NCBI GenBank assembly: GCA_964393845.1 | Contig: CAYMUX010000007.1 | Span: 1-51,020 of the forward strand | Direction of reading: 5' to 3' | Source: UBA6902 sp964393845 | GTDB lineage: Bacteria; Nitrospirota; Thermodesulfovibrionia; UBA6902 | Length of the DNA: 51,020 nucleotides | Shown: piece after piece, positions 24,365-31,249 of the stretch | How the letters are laid out: each line of letters begins with the position of its first letter | Position numbering within the stretch: position 1 is the stretch's first letter | Notes under the pieces: generated by a model | Told to the model about the DNA's origin: nothing | Database searches by the model: none | What the model saw: only the letters and a program-made list of their open reading frames with translations | Program-made: the position numbers and the translations under genes

Positions 24365-24444
24365 TTCGTTTTAAGAATACTATATTTCCGGAGCGATAAT
24401 AAAGAAAACAATGGAATTGCTTTTGCGGAGAGGAAAGACAAAGT

Positions 24445-24519
24445 GAGTTAAGAGTTAGGAGGTATGAGTTATGTATTTATTGCCGACTGTTCAAACTCTT
24501 AACTCCTAACTCTTAACTC
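24445..24519. terminator. Exact 17-bp inverted repeat between USP-like gene and kinase 2
   Basis: GAGTTAAGAGTTAGGAG (24445-24461) and CTCCTAACTCTTAACTC (24503-24519), 41-nt loop, 5 nt past the stop of the USP-like gene on the minus strand. Each arm is a repeated GAGTTA(A/G) heptamer. It may attenuate or process the transcript before kinase 2. Confidence 0.5.
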
Positions 24520-24524
24520 TTACT

Positions 24525-24992
24525 TTATGCTATTGAGGGTTTTGAAACTGTCACAAGAGGACATTTAAGCTTTTCCCATAATTGCTCAAACTTCCTGCTC
24601 GCCTTTTTATTTCTGATATTGACTTCTGCAGGAGCTTCAATAACAACAAAGAGTATGTTGCTTCTCTTCTCCGTGTAATTTTGAATCTCTTCTTCCAGGC
24701 GTCCATTTATTTCAATTGAACCGTATCCGATTCCCTCTTCTTGCAGTTCAGGCTGCAGGCGTTTTAGCGAGTCCTTTGCCTCAGGATTATATATTATCTC
24801 AAGCCCTGCTCCTACGCGCTTACATGCATTAACTGCATACCTGAAAGCATTTGAATCTGATGAAGAGCCTGAAAGGACCAGTAATATTTTATGTTGTTCC
24901 TTTAGCGTTTCTTTTGCTGTTTCGAACTCTCCTGCTTCAGCGTATGCAGAAGCAGCCATTATATCTTCAAGTCTCTTCAGCCATTTTTTCAT
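24525..24992 (-). CDS. FAEAGE module fused ahead of a USP-like domain
   Basis: 155 residues. Module at 8-30 (LEDIMAASAYAEAGEFETAK), then a USP-like fold from about 35: HKILLVLSGSSSDSNAFRYA, GLEIIYNPEAKD, NILFVVIEAPAEV and a final KLKCPLVTVSKPSIA. In the proteins at 11445 and 15449 the module is inside the fold after the second strand; here it is N-terminal, so the module is mobile relative to the fold. No ATP loop is visible. Its last residues match the relic at 8957-9032. Second gene of the unit from 25238. Confidence 0.78.
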   Translation of the reverse strand: MKKWLKRLEDIMAASAYAEAGEFETAKETLKEQHKILLVLSGSSSDSNAFRYAVNACKRVGAGLEIIYNPEAKDSLKRLQPELQEEGIGYGSIEINGRLEEEIQNYTEKRSNILFVVIEAPAEVNIRNKKASRKFEQLWEKLKCPLVTVSKPSIA

Positions 24993-25064
24993 AATTATAA
25001 CCTCGTTACATTTTTATAACGGCAGGGGCGAACAGTCGTTAGCCCATGCAGGCAAATCCTATAT

Positions 25065-25238
25065 TTACTTTTTCATTCCAGGAGCCCGTAACTGTTTGCG
25101 AGGTCTTGACGAAGGACGCTCTCTCTTTTGGTCCCTTTTTTCTTCCCTTAAAATGTCTATTGCTGTCTCGTGTTCACCGGCTTCTGCAAAGGCAACTGCT
25201 GAATAGATGTCCTCAAATTTTTTTAGTAAGTTTTTCAT
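25065..25238 (-). CDS. Short FAEAGE-module protein, 57 residues
   Basis: ATG 25238 follows GGGAGGCATT. Product MKNLLKKFEDIYSAVAFAEA, then GEHETAIDILREEKRDQKRE and a basic tail rich in Arg, Lys and Pro ending GMKK. The module (8-30) is followed by about 25 residues with net positive charge and probably no fold. Companion of the 53-residue protein at 11256-11417. First gene of the unit that leads to kinase 2 and regulator 2; sigma54-type promoter at 25301. Confidence 0.8.
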   Translation of the reverse strand: MKNLLKKFEDIYSAVAFAEAGEHETAIDILREEKRDQKRERPSSRPRKQLRAPGMKK

Positions 25239-25300
25239 AATGCCTCCCTTATTAAGGTTTATTTTTAATGTCTTTCTATATATTCACTATATCAAGTTTT

Positions 25301-25316
25301 ATGCCAGTGGATTTAA
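25301..25316 (-). promoter_or_regulatory. Sigma54-type promoter of the 25238 unit
   Basis: On the minus strand TGGCATAAAACTTGAT: GG-N10-GA. It is 63 bp before the start codon of the 57-residue protein. Confidence 0.55.
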
Positions 25317-25383
25317 TATCGATAACCCATTGATCTTATACAGGATTTCCAATAAATAGTAATGACTGGTTATGGCTGGTCTT

Positions 25384-25398
25384 GTTGCGCATTGCAAC
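25384..25398. promoter_or_regulatory. Candidate enhancer GTTGCGCATTGCAAC
   Basis: Fifteen-bp palindrome GTTGC-N5-GCAAC, 68 bp upstream of the sigma54-type promoter. Same length and GTT...AAC outer bases as the GTTCA-N5-TGAAC sites of the other three units, but different inner bases, which may separate the regulator 2 regulon from the regulator 1 regulon. Confidence 0.45.
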
Positions 25399-25476
25399 TG
25401 GAACACCTTCATAATTAAAATATGTTATAAAATATAAGGGGTTTCAGGATTGTTTCAGAAGGAGGTCTGTGGTTAC

Positions 25477-25488
25477 ATGTTGCAACAT
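25477..25488. promoter_or_regulatory. Exact palindrome ATGTTGCAACAT upstream of the Lon-like gene
   Basis: Twelve-bp exact palindrome sharing TTGCAA with the site at 25384. It could let the same activator reach the divergent Lon-like gene. Confidence 0.35.
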
Positions 25489-25494
25489 TCCAAA

Positions 25495-25522
25495 GTAGGG
25501 GTAAACAGCCGCTTGCCCCTAC
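25495..25522. repeat. 28-nt hairpin with GTAGGGG / CCCCTAC ends
   Basis: The left half GTAGGGGTAAACAG pairs with CCGCTTGCCCCTAC along its length if G-U pairs are allowed. REP-like repeat in the leader of the Lon-like gene. Confidence 0.5.
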
Positions 25523-25684
25523 AGTTAACGAGTCCATCATATAGCCAAGGCAGCTATAAAATTTGTTATACTGATGGAGGCCAGGATTTATACATGAAAG
25601 ACGTGAAGCGTGTCCGATTAATGTGTCTGTTAGACGGATTATGCCAACAAACAGCAGACACGATTAATTATTAATTATATAGTT

Positions 25685-27688
25685 ATGGGTTTCTTTAAAA
25701 AATCAGAAGAACAACTCCAGTCTGAGACTATAGAAGATCTGAAACGTACGATTGCTTCAGCAAGAATGCCTGCTGACGTTCAGAAGATCGCCAACAAGGA
25801 ACTGGAAATGTTATCCAAGATAAGCCCTAGTACTGCTGAATATACGATAGGGCTTACTTATATTGATTATCTCGTCAGACTTCCCTGGGACAAAAAAACA
25901 GAAGACAATCTTGATCTCGACCGGGCTGAACGAATCCTGAATGAAAGACATTATGGTCTCAGTGAAATTAAAGAAAGAATCCTTGAGCATTTGTCTGTAA
26001 AGATTCTTGTAAGGAATAAGAAGTCAAGAATATTGGTTGTAGATGACGAAGAGATTGTAGTAAAGAACCTTGAACGCTTTCTTCTGAAGGAGGGTTATTC
26101 GGTAGTTACCGCAACAAGCGGCGCGGAGGCCCTGAATAAACTGGATGCTTCTGATTTTGATCTGGTCATGACAGACCTTAACATGAAAGAAATTGACGGT
26201 ATTAATGTTATTGAAAAGGCAAAGAACAGGAATGCCGACATACAGGCCATCATGATAACGGGCTATGCCTCAGTTGATTCTGCAATAGAAGCTATAAAAA
26301 AGGGTGCGTTCCATTATTTAAAAAAGCCTTTCAAACTTGAGGATGTTCAATTAACTGTACAAAAAGCGCTGCAAAAAAAGTCATTGAGCATTTCCACAAA
26401 AGGCTCTGTCCTCTGTTTTGCCGGACCCCCAGGCACGGGGAAGACCTCTCTGGGAAAGGCCATTGCAGATGCCCTCGGAAGAAAGTTCGCGAGGATTTCA
26501 GTAGGCGGCATGAAGGATGAGGCCGAGATCGTGGGACACAGGAGGACGTATGCCGGAGCAATGCCGGGGCGCATTATCGATGAAATATACCGGACAGGGG
26601 TCTTCAACCCGGTGCTTATGCTGGATGAGGTGGACAAAATAGGACGTGACTTTAAAGGCGACCCTTCCTCGGCCCTGCTGGAAGTGCTGGACCCTGAACA
26701 GAACCATAATTTCATAGACCATTATCTCGACGTGCCTTTCAACCTGTCGAGTGTCATGTTTATAGTGACCGCCAATATTGCGGACAACATGCAAGACGCC
26801 CTAAGGGACCGTATGGAAGTCATAGAGTTTTCCGGGTATACCGAGGATGAAAAGAGAGAGATCGCATTACGGTATCTGGTCCCTAAACAGATAAATGAAA
26901 AAGCCTTGTCTGACCATCCCCCCGAATTTACAGCTGAAGCCGTCAATAAGATAATTCATGAATATACCCGGGAGGCAGGTATCAGAAACCTGGAAAGACA
27001 GGTTGCCACAATATGCCGGAAAATAGCAACGGACTTTGTTCATCATAAAAATTCAGCTGAAATAAAAAAAGTGACTCCTGAGCTTGTTGAAAAATATCTT
27101 GGCCCGAGAAAATATTACTACGAGGTTGCAGATGAAAAGAACAGGGTAGGCGTCACTACTGGTCTCGTTTGGACCGAGATGGGCGGGGCAATAATCTTTA
27201 TTGAAGCAGCGAAAATGAAAGGGACGGGAGAGCTCATCCTTACGGGGTCTCTCGGCGACGTCATGCGTGAATCAGCGCAGGCTGCTTTGAGTTATATAAG
27301 GAGCAACGCCTCTGCATATAATATTCACGAGGATTTTTTTGAAAAACAGGACATTCACGTGCATGTGCCGGCCGGGGCTATTCCAAAAGACGGGCCCTCT
27401 GCAGGCGCGACAATTGCAATCGCCCTCATTTCACTCTTGACCGGTCATGCTGCCAGAAGGGATGTTGCGATAACAGGAGAATTGACCCTGACCGGCCGGA
27501 TCCTTCCGGTAGGGGGAATCAAAGAGAAGCTGCTTGCCGCCCGCCAGGCGGGTGTAAAAATTGTTGTGCTTCCAAGTAAAAACAAAGTTGACGTAGAAAA
27601 TCTCCCTGATGACGTCAAAAAAGGACTCGAACTCATTCATGTAGATAATGTTGATGGCATAATCGATATGGTATTGCTGAAAGAATAA
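25685..27688 (+). CDS. Lon-like ATP-dependent protease with an inserted response-regulator receiver domain
   Basis: 667 residues. It lacks the N-terminal LON substrate domain. Residues 12-108 match the helical region before the Lon motor (LPWDKKTEDNLDLDRAERIL, HYGLSEIKERILEHLSVKIL). A full receiver domain is inserted at about 114-230: acidic pair D120/D121, phospho-acceptor D164 (LVMTDLNMKEIDG), K in YLKKPF. The AAA+ motor then resumes: Walker A GPPGTGKT 247-254, Walker B LMLDEVDK. Lon protease domain with S572 (KDGPSAGA) and K613 (PVGGIKEK). All catalytic parts look intact, so proteolysis is probably gated by phosphorylation. Likely partners are kinases 1 and 2 or the activator gene just downstream. 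No clear Shine-Dalgarno. Confidence 0.9.
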   Translation: MGFFKKSEEQLQSETIEDLKRTIASARMPADVQKIANKELEMLSKISPSTAEYTIGLTYIDYLVRLPWDKKTEDNLDLDRAERILNERHYGLSEIKERILEHLSVKILVRNKKSRILVVDDEEIVVKNLERFLLKEGYSVVTATSGAEALNKLDASDFDLVMTDLNMKEIDGINVIEKAKNRNADIQAIMITGYASVDSAIEAIKKGAFHYLKKPFKLEDVQLTVQKALQKKSLSISTKGSVLCFAGPPGTGKTSLGKAIADALGRKFARISVGGMKDEAEIVGHRRTYAGAMPGRIIDEIYRTGVFNPVLMLDEVDKIGRDFKGDPSSALLEVLDPEQNHNFIDHYLDVPFNLSSVMFIVTANIADNMQDALRDRMEVIEFSGYTEDEKREIALRYLVPKQINEKALSDHPPEFTAEAVNKIIHEYTREAGIRNLERQVATICRKIATDFVHHKNSAEIKKVTPELVEKYLGPRKYYYEVADEKNRVGVTTGLVWTEMGGAIIFIEAAKMKGTGELILTGSLGDVMRESAQAALSYIRSNASAYNIHEDFFEKQDIHVHVPAGAIPKDGPSAGATIAIALISLLTGHAARRDVAITGELTLTGRILPVGGIKEKLLAARQAGVKIVVLPSKNKVDVENLPDDVKKGLELIHVDNVDGIIDMVLLKE

Positions 27689-27739
27689 TACTCAACCGTT
27701 TTAATTTTCAAGAGGTTAGAAGTTTAAAGGAGAAATTGT

Positions 27740-29110
27740 GTGATAAGCAATAAAATAAAACTGCTGATTGTTGATGATGAGCAGATTGCCCTCAAAAATT
27801 TAGAGAATGCTATGAAAAAAGAGGGTTATGATGTTACCGGCACAAACAGCGGAGTCAATGCCCTCAAAATTTTAGAAAAGCAGGAATTCGATATTGTTCT
27901 TACTGATATGCGCATGGAAAAAGTTGACGGAATTCAAGTACTCACAAGATGCCGCGAGCTTTATCCTGACTCGGAAGTAATTATGATTACAGGTTTTGCA
28001 TCACTGCCCTCGGCTGTTGAAATAATGAAAAAAGGCGCTTATTACTATATAGCAAAACCGGTCAAGCTGGATGAGGTAAGAAGAGTAGTCAGGGAAGCAT
28101 TGGAAAAGGTGAAGCTAAAGAGAGACAATACCCAGCTGAGGGAGCAGATAGAAAATCTCAAAGGGAAAGTCAAAATCATAAGTCAGAACTTAAAAATTCA
28201 GAGGCTCCTTGAAACTGCAAAACAAATAGGGCCGACAGACTGCAATGTTATTGTCAGCGGGGAAAGCGGAACAGGGAAAGAGCTGTTTGCAAAATATATC
28301 CATTCATGCAGTAAAAGGGCCGAGGGACCTTTTTTTGCAATTAATTGCGGTGCGTTTACGGAAAGTCTGCTAACAAGCGAACTTTTCGGGTACGAAAAGG
28401 GTGCGTTTACAGGCGCAACAGGGATGAAGAAAGGCCTGACTGAGATGGCCTCAGAGGGAACGCTTTTCCTTGATGAAATAACAGAGATGGACCCGTCGAT
28501 GCAGGTAAAGCTTCTGAGGGTCATTCAGGAGAAAGAGGTTTTGCGATTGGGCGCTGTAGAACCGGTAAAGGTTGATGTAAGATTTATTGCTGCGACAAAC
28601 CGCAACGTTAAAGACGCTGTTAAGGAGGGCCGGTTCAGAGAGGATTTGTTTTTCAGATTAAATGTAGTTTCGTTTTTTATTCCACCGCTTTCAGAACGTA
28701 GGGATGATATACCGCTATTGATTTATTATTTCCTCAAGAAATTTTCAGCTCTTATGAACAAAGATGTTACAGAAATCAGCCAGGAGGCATTATCCATCCT
28801 GACGCATTATGACTTCCCCGGTAATGTTAGAGAATTAGAGAATATTATTGAAAGAGGGGTCGCCCTTGCGAACGGAGGTGTGATAGAGGTCAACCACTTG
28901 ACTGAAGACCTCAGGGCATTGAGCATAAGAACATTTAGAAAAAGGGAGGGAACAATTCCTTCTCTTGAAGAACAGGAGCTGGAATATATTAAATGGGTAT
29001 TAAAGGAAGTGGGCGGCAATAAGACACTTGCTGCACAAACCCTGGGGATAGACCGGGTGTCACTCTGGAGAAAACTCAAAAGATTCGGGCTGGAAGAAGA
29101 GCAGCAATAA
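27740..29110 (+). CDS. NtrC-family sigma54 activator (regulator 3)
   Basis: 456 residues from GTG 27740 with AAAGGAGAAATT upstream. Receiver 1-122, D56 (VLTDMRMEKVDG), K in YIAKPVKL. AAA+ about 145-380 with GESGTGKE, GYEKGAFTGATGM and LFLDEITEM. Fis-type helix-turn-helix NKTLAAQTLGIDRVSLWRKL. No kinase is adjacent; it follows the receiver-Lon by 51 bp, and their receivers resemble each other (VVDDE/IVDDE start, KKEGY/LKEGY), so they may share a phosphodonor. Orphan activator; targets unknown. Confidence 0.92.
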   Translation: MISNKIKLLIVDDEQIALKNLENAMKKEGYDVTGTNSGVNALKILEKQEFDIVLTDMRMEKVDGIQVLTRCRELYPDSEVIMITGFASLPSAVEIMKKGAYYYIAKPVKLDEVRRVVREALEKVKLKRDNTQLREQIENLKGKVKIISQNLKIQRLLETAKQIGPTDCNVIVSGESGTGKELFAKYIHSCSKRAEGPFFAINCGAFTESLLTSELFGYEKGAFTGATGMKKGLTEMASEGTLFLDEITEMDPSMQVKLLRVIQEKEVLRLGAVEPVKVDVRFIAATNRNVKDAVKEGRFREDLFFRLNVVSFFIPPLSERRDDIPLLIYYFLKKFSALMNKDVTEISQEALSILTHYDFPGNVRELENIIERGVALANGGVIEVNHLTEDLRALSIRTFRKREGTIPSLEEQELEYIKWVLKEVGGNKTLAAQTLGIDRVSLWRKLKRFGLEEEQQ

Positions 29111-29168
29111 GAAGACGGATGTTTAAACTGATGGATTGAACCATTTGAAAAATAAAGTGAGGGTGAGA

Positions 29169-29498
29169 ATGAAAGAATATGTTATGATTCCCTTTCAGGT
29201 ACATGAAGACAAGGTTGAGGAGGCGAAGAAGGCCATTAATGAACTTATCTCTAACGTCAGGGAAAAAGAGCCTGAAACGCTGCTCTACAACTCACATCAG
29301 TTAAAGAAAGACGCGACAAGTTTTATCCATTTTATTATTTTTGCCGACAATGATGCTCATATGCAGCACCGCAGCGCTCCATATGTATTGGACTTCGTGA
29401 AAAAGCTGTATGCTTTCTGTCCTAATGAACCGTATCCAATTTTTCTTGATAACTTTGATTCATGCGGTGTTGCTGTTGAAGCATTAGAGAAAATGTAA
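29169..29498 (+). CDS. Small ABM-like (dimeric alpha+beta barrel) protein
   Basis: 109 residues from ATG 29169 (GAGGGTGAGA upstream); the frame is open to a TTG at 29136. MKEYVMIPFQVHEDKVEEAK, TLLYNSHQLKKDATSFIHFI, then DAHMQHRSAPYVLDFVKKLY match the antibiotic-biosynthesis-monooxygenase fold: strand, helix, strand, HxxS...YV-FVK helix. Such proteins are small oxygenases or of unknown role. Last gene of the Lon/regulator 3 group. Confidence 0.65.
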   Translation: MKEYVMIPFQVHEDKVEEAKKAINELISNVREKEPETLLYNSHQLKKDATSFIHFIIFADNDAHMQHRSAPYVLDFVKKLYAFCPNEPYPIFLDNFDSCGVAVEALEKM

Positions 29499-29587
29499 AG
29501 CAATCCGGAAACCAGTATACTACTTGTTTTTTTAGTAGGAAAATGGTATTCTTTTGATAGTTTTTTCATACCGTAGATGATTGAAGA

Positions 29588-29617
29588 AAGAGTGGGCATC
29601 ACCCACTCTTTTGTTTT
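29588..29617 (+). terminator. Rho-independent terminator
   Basis: AAGAGTGGG (29588-29596), 5-nt loop, CCCACTCTT (29602-29610), then TTGTTTT. It separates the Lon/regulator 3 group from rimP. Confidence 0.85.
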
Positions 29618-29628
29618 ATATATGAAAA

Positions 29629-30093
29629 ATGGAACTGAATAATATAAAAGAAAAAGTCAGAGAGATAATAGAGCCGGTGATTAACGCCCTTAATATTGAA
29701 CTTGATGACATTGAGCTGAGTAAAATGAGGGGTAAGGCGCTGTTGAGAGTATTTATTGATAAGGAAGGTGGAGTTGCTATTGATGATTGTGAACGTGTCA
29801 GCCGGGAAATAGAGGCAGTGCTGGATGTGGAAGATCCAATTCCATATTCTTATGTACTGGAGGTATCATCTCCCGGACTTGACAGACCGCTTAAAACGCC
29901 GGAAGACTTTAAACGTTTTACAGGGAGGAGCGTTAGAGTTGTTACTCAGGAGCCGGTATGTAAACAGACTTTTTTTGTAGGAGAGCTTGCGGAGGCGGGC
30001 GATGAAGAATTAGTGCTTCTATTGCCGCAAAACAAGGAAGTTACTATTCCATACAAAAATATTTCAAAGGCAAGACTGGAAGTGGAGGCATAA
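29629..30093 (+). CDS. rimP: Ribosome maturation factor RimP
   Basis: 154 residues, normal length. N-terminal alpha/beta domain with ELDDIELSKMRGKALLRVFI and DKEGGVAIDDCERVSREIEA, the family mark YVLEVSSPGLDRPLKTPEDF at about 85-104, then the SH3-like C-terminal domain with VTIPYKNISKARLEVE. Needed for 30S subunit maturation. Standard position directly before nusA (4-bp gap). No clear Shine-Dalgarno before the ATG. Confidence 0.95.
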   Translation: MELNNIKEKVREIIEPVINALNIELDDIELSKMRGKALLRVFIDKEGGVAIDDCERVSREIEAVLDVEDPIPYSYVLEVSSPGLDRPLKTPEDFKRFTGRSVRVVTQEPVCKQTFFVGELAEAGDEELVLLLPQNKEVTIPYKNISKARLEVEA

Positions 30094-30097
30094 TATA

Positions 30098-31249
30098 ATG
30101 AGTCGTGAGTTAATACATATTATTGAACAGATGAGTAAAGAAAGAGGTATCCCTAAGGAGTCTATTCTTGCAACCCTGGAATCCGCTCTTTTATCTGCTG
30201 TGAGGAAAAAATATGGTCTTGAAGCTGAAATAAACATAAGCATTAACCATGAGTCAGGTGAAATTTCTATCGCAGCAATGAAAAAGATAGTGAAAAAAGT
30301 AACAGACTCTTTAACTGAGATATCACTGAAAGATGCCAGGAAAATAGACCCTTCAAAAGGATTAGACGACAATATTGATTCTCCAATATCTCTTGATAAT
30401 TTCGGGAGGATTGCGGCTCAGACAGCCAAGCAGGTGCTGTTTCAGCGTGTAAGAGAGGCTGAAAAGGAAGCTATTTTCGAAGAATATAAGGATAAAGCAG
30501 GACAGATAGTAAGCGGAGTGATAATCCGCAGGGAAAAAGGCTGTTATTTTGTTGCCATTGGCAGGGCCGAAGCGACACTTCCGATTAAATCTACACTTCC
30601 TACCGAGAGCCTGAAAAGAGGAGAAACGATCAGGACATATATAGAAGATGTAAAGGTAACGCCGCGGGGACCGGTAATCCTGCTTTCAAGGACCCACCCT
30701 AATTTTGTAGCCGAGCTTTTTAAAATGGAGATACCGGAGATTTATGAAGGCCTTGTCGTTATAAAGGGTATTGTAAGGGAAGCAGGCGACAGGACAAAAC
30801 TGACGGTCTCTTCAAATAACCCTATGGTTGATCCTGTAGGCGCATGTGTGGGCATGAAAGGCACACGCGTGCAATCTATAGTCAGAGAATTAAGAGGCGA
30901 AAGGATCGATATAATACCCTGGACGGAAGATCCGAGAGTTCTTATAGCAAAGGCTTTAAGCCCTGCATCCGTGGAGAGCATTGGAATAAATGAAGAGGAA
31001 AAAACTGCGATGGTTGTTGTCAATGACCAGCAGCTCTCGATAGCTATCGGTAAAAAGGGCCAGAACGTGAGACTGGCGATGAAGCTTACAGGCTGGGACA
31101 TAGACATAATAAGCGAGACAGAGTATGGCAAGATGAGAAAGGGAGAGATTGAAATGAAGCTTGGGAAGCTTCAGGAAGAAAACCGGCTAAACGAAGTCGG
31201 TAATACCCTATCCCGAGAGGATAAAGCCTCTGAGGATGAAGAACAATAA
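30098..31249 (+). CDS. nusA: Transcription termination/antitermination factor NusA
   Basis: 383 residues: N-terminal RNA-polymerase-binding domain (1-125), S1 domain (about 133-200, GQIVSGVIIRREKGCYFVAI), KH1 and KH2 (about 205-350; VGACVGMKGTRVQSIVRELR, AIGKKGQNVRLAMKLTGWDI). No C-terminal acidic repeats, as in most non-enteric bacteria; a short acidic tail ends EDEEQ. GGAGG just upstream lies in the end of rimP. The end overlaps the recG start by 14 bp. Confidence 0.96.
   Translation: MSRELIHIIEQMSKERGIPKESILATLESALLSAVRKKYGLEAEINISINHESGEISIAAMKKIVKKVTDSLTEISLKDARKIDPSKGLDDNIDSPISLDNFGRIAAQTAKQVLFQRVREAEKEAIFEEYKDKAGQIVSGVIIRREKGCYFVAIGRAEATLPIKSTLPTESLKRGETIRTYIEDVKVTPRGPVILLSRTHPNFVAELFKMEIPEIYEGLVVIKGIVREAGDRTKLTVSSNNPMVDPVGACVGMKGTRVQSIVRELRGERIDIIPWTEDPRVLIAKALSPASVESIGINEEEKTAMVVVNDQQLSIAIGKKGQNVRLAMKLTGWDIDIISETEYGKMRKGEIEMKLGKLQEENRLNEVGNTLSREDKASEDEEQ

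Larger units (their letters stand above)
25239..25684. other. Divergent regulatory region between the 25238 unit and the Lon-like gene
   Basis: 446 bp without a convincing gene. From left: sigma54-type promoter 25301-25316 (minus), palindromes at 25384 and 25477, repeat GTTTCAG-N4-GTTTCAG at about 25441, a wobble-paired hairpin at 25495, then AT-rich DNA with no clear Shine-Dalgarno before the ATG at 25685. A 74-codon frame at 25450-25674 looks accidental. Confidence 0.6.

Noticed and set aside
25450..25674. 74-codon plus-strand frame before the Lon-like gene
   Set aside because: It runs through palindromes and a REP-like hairpin, and its sequence does not look like a folded protein.
26331..26946. 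Several minus-strand frames inside the Lon-like gene
   Set aside because: Antisense shadows of conserved AAA+ coding sequence.
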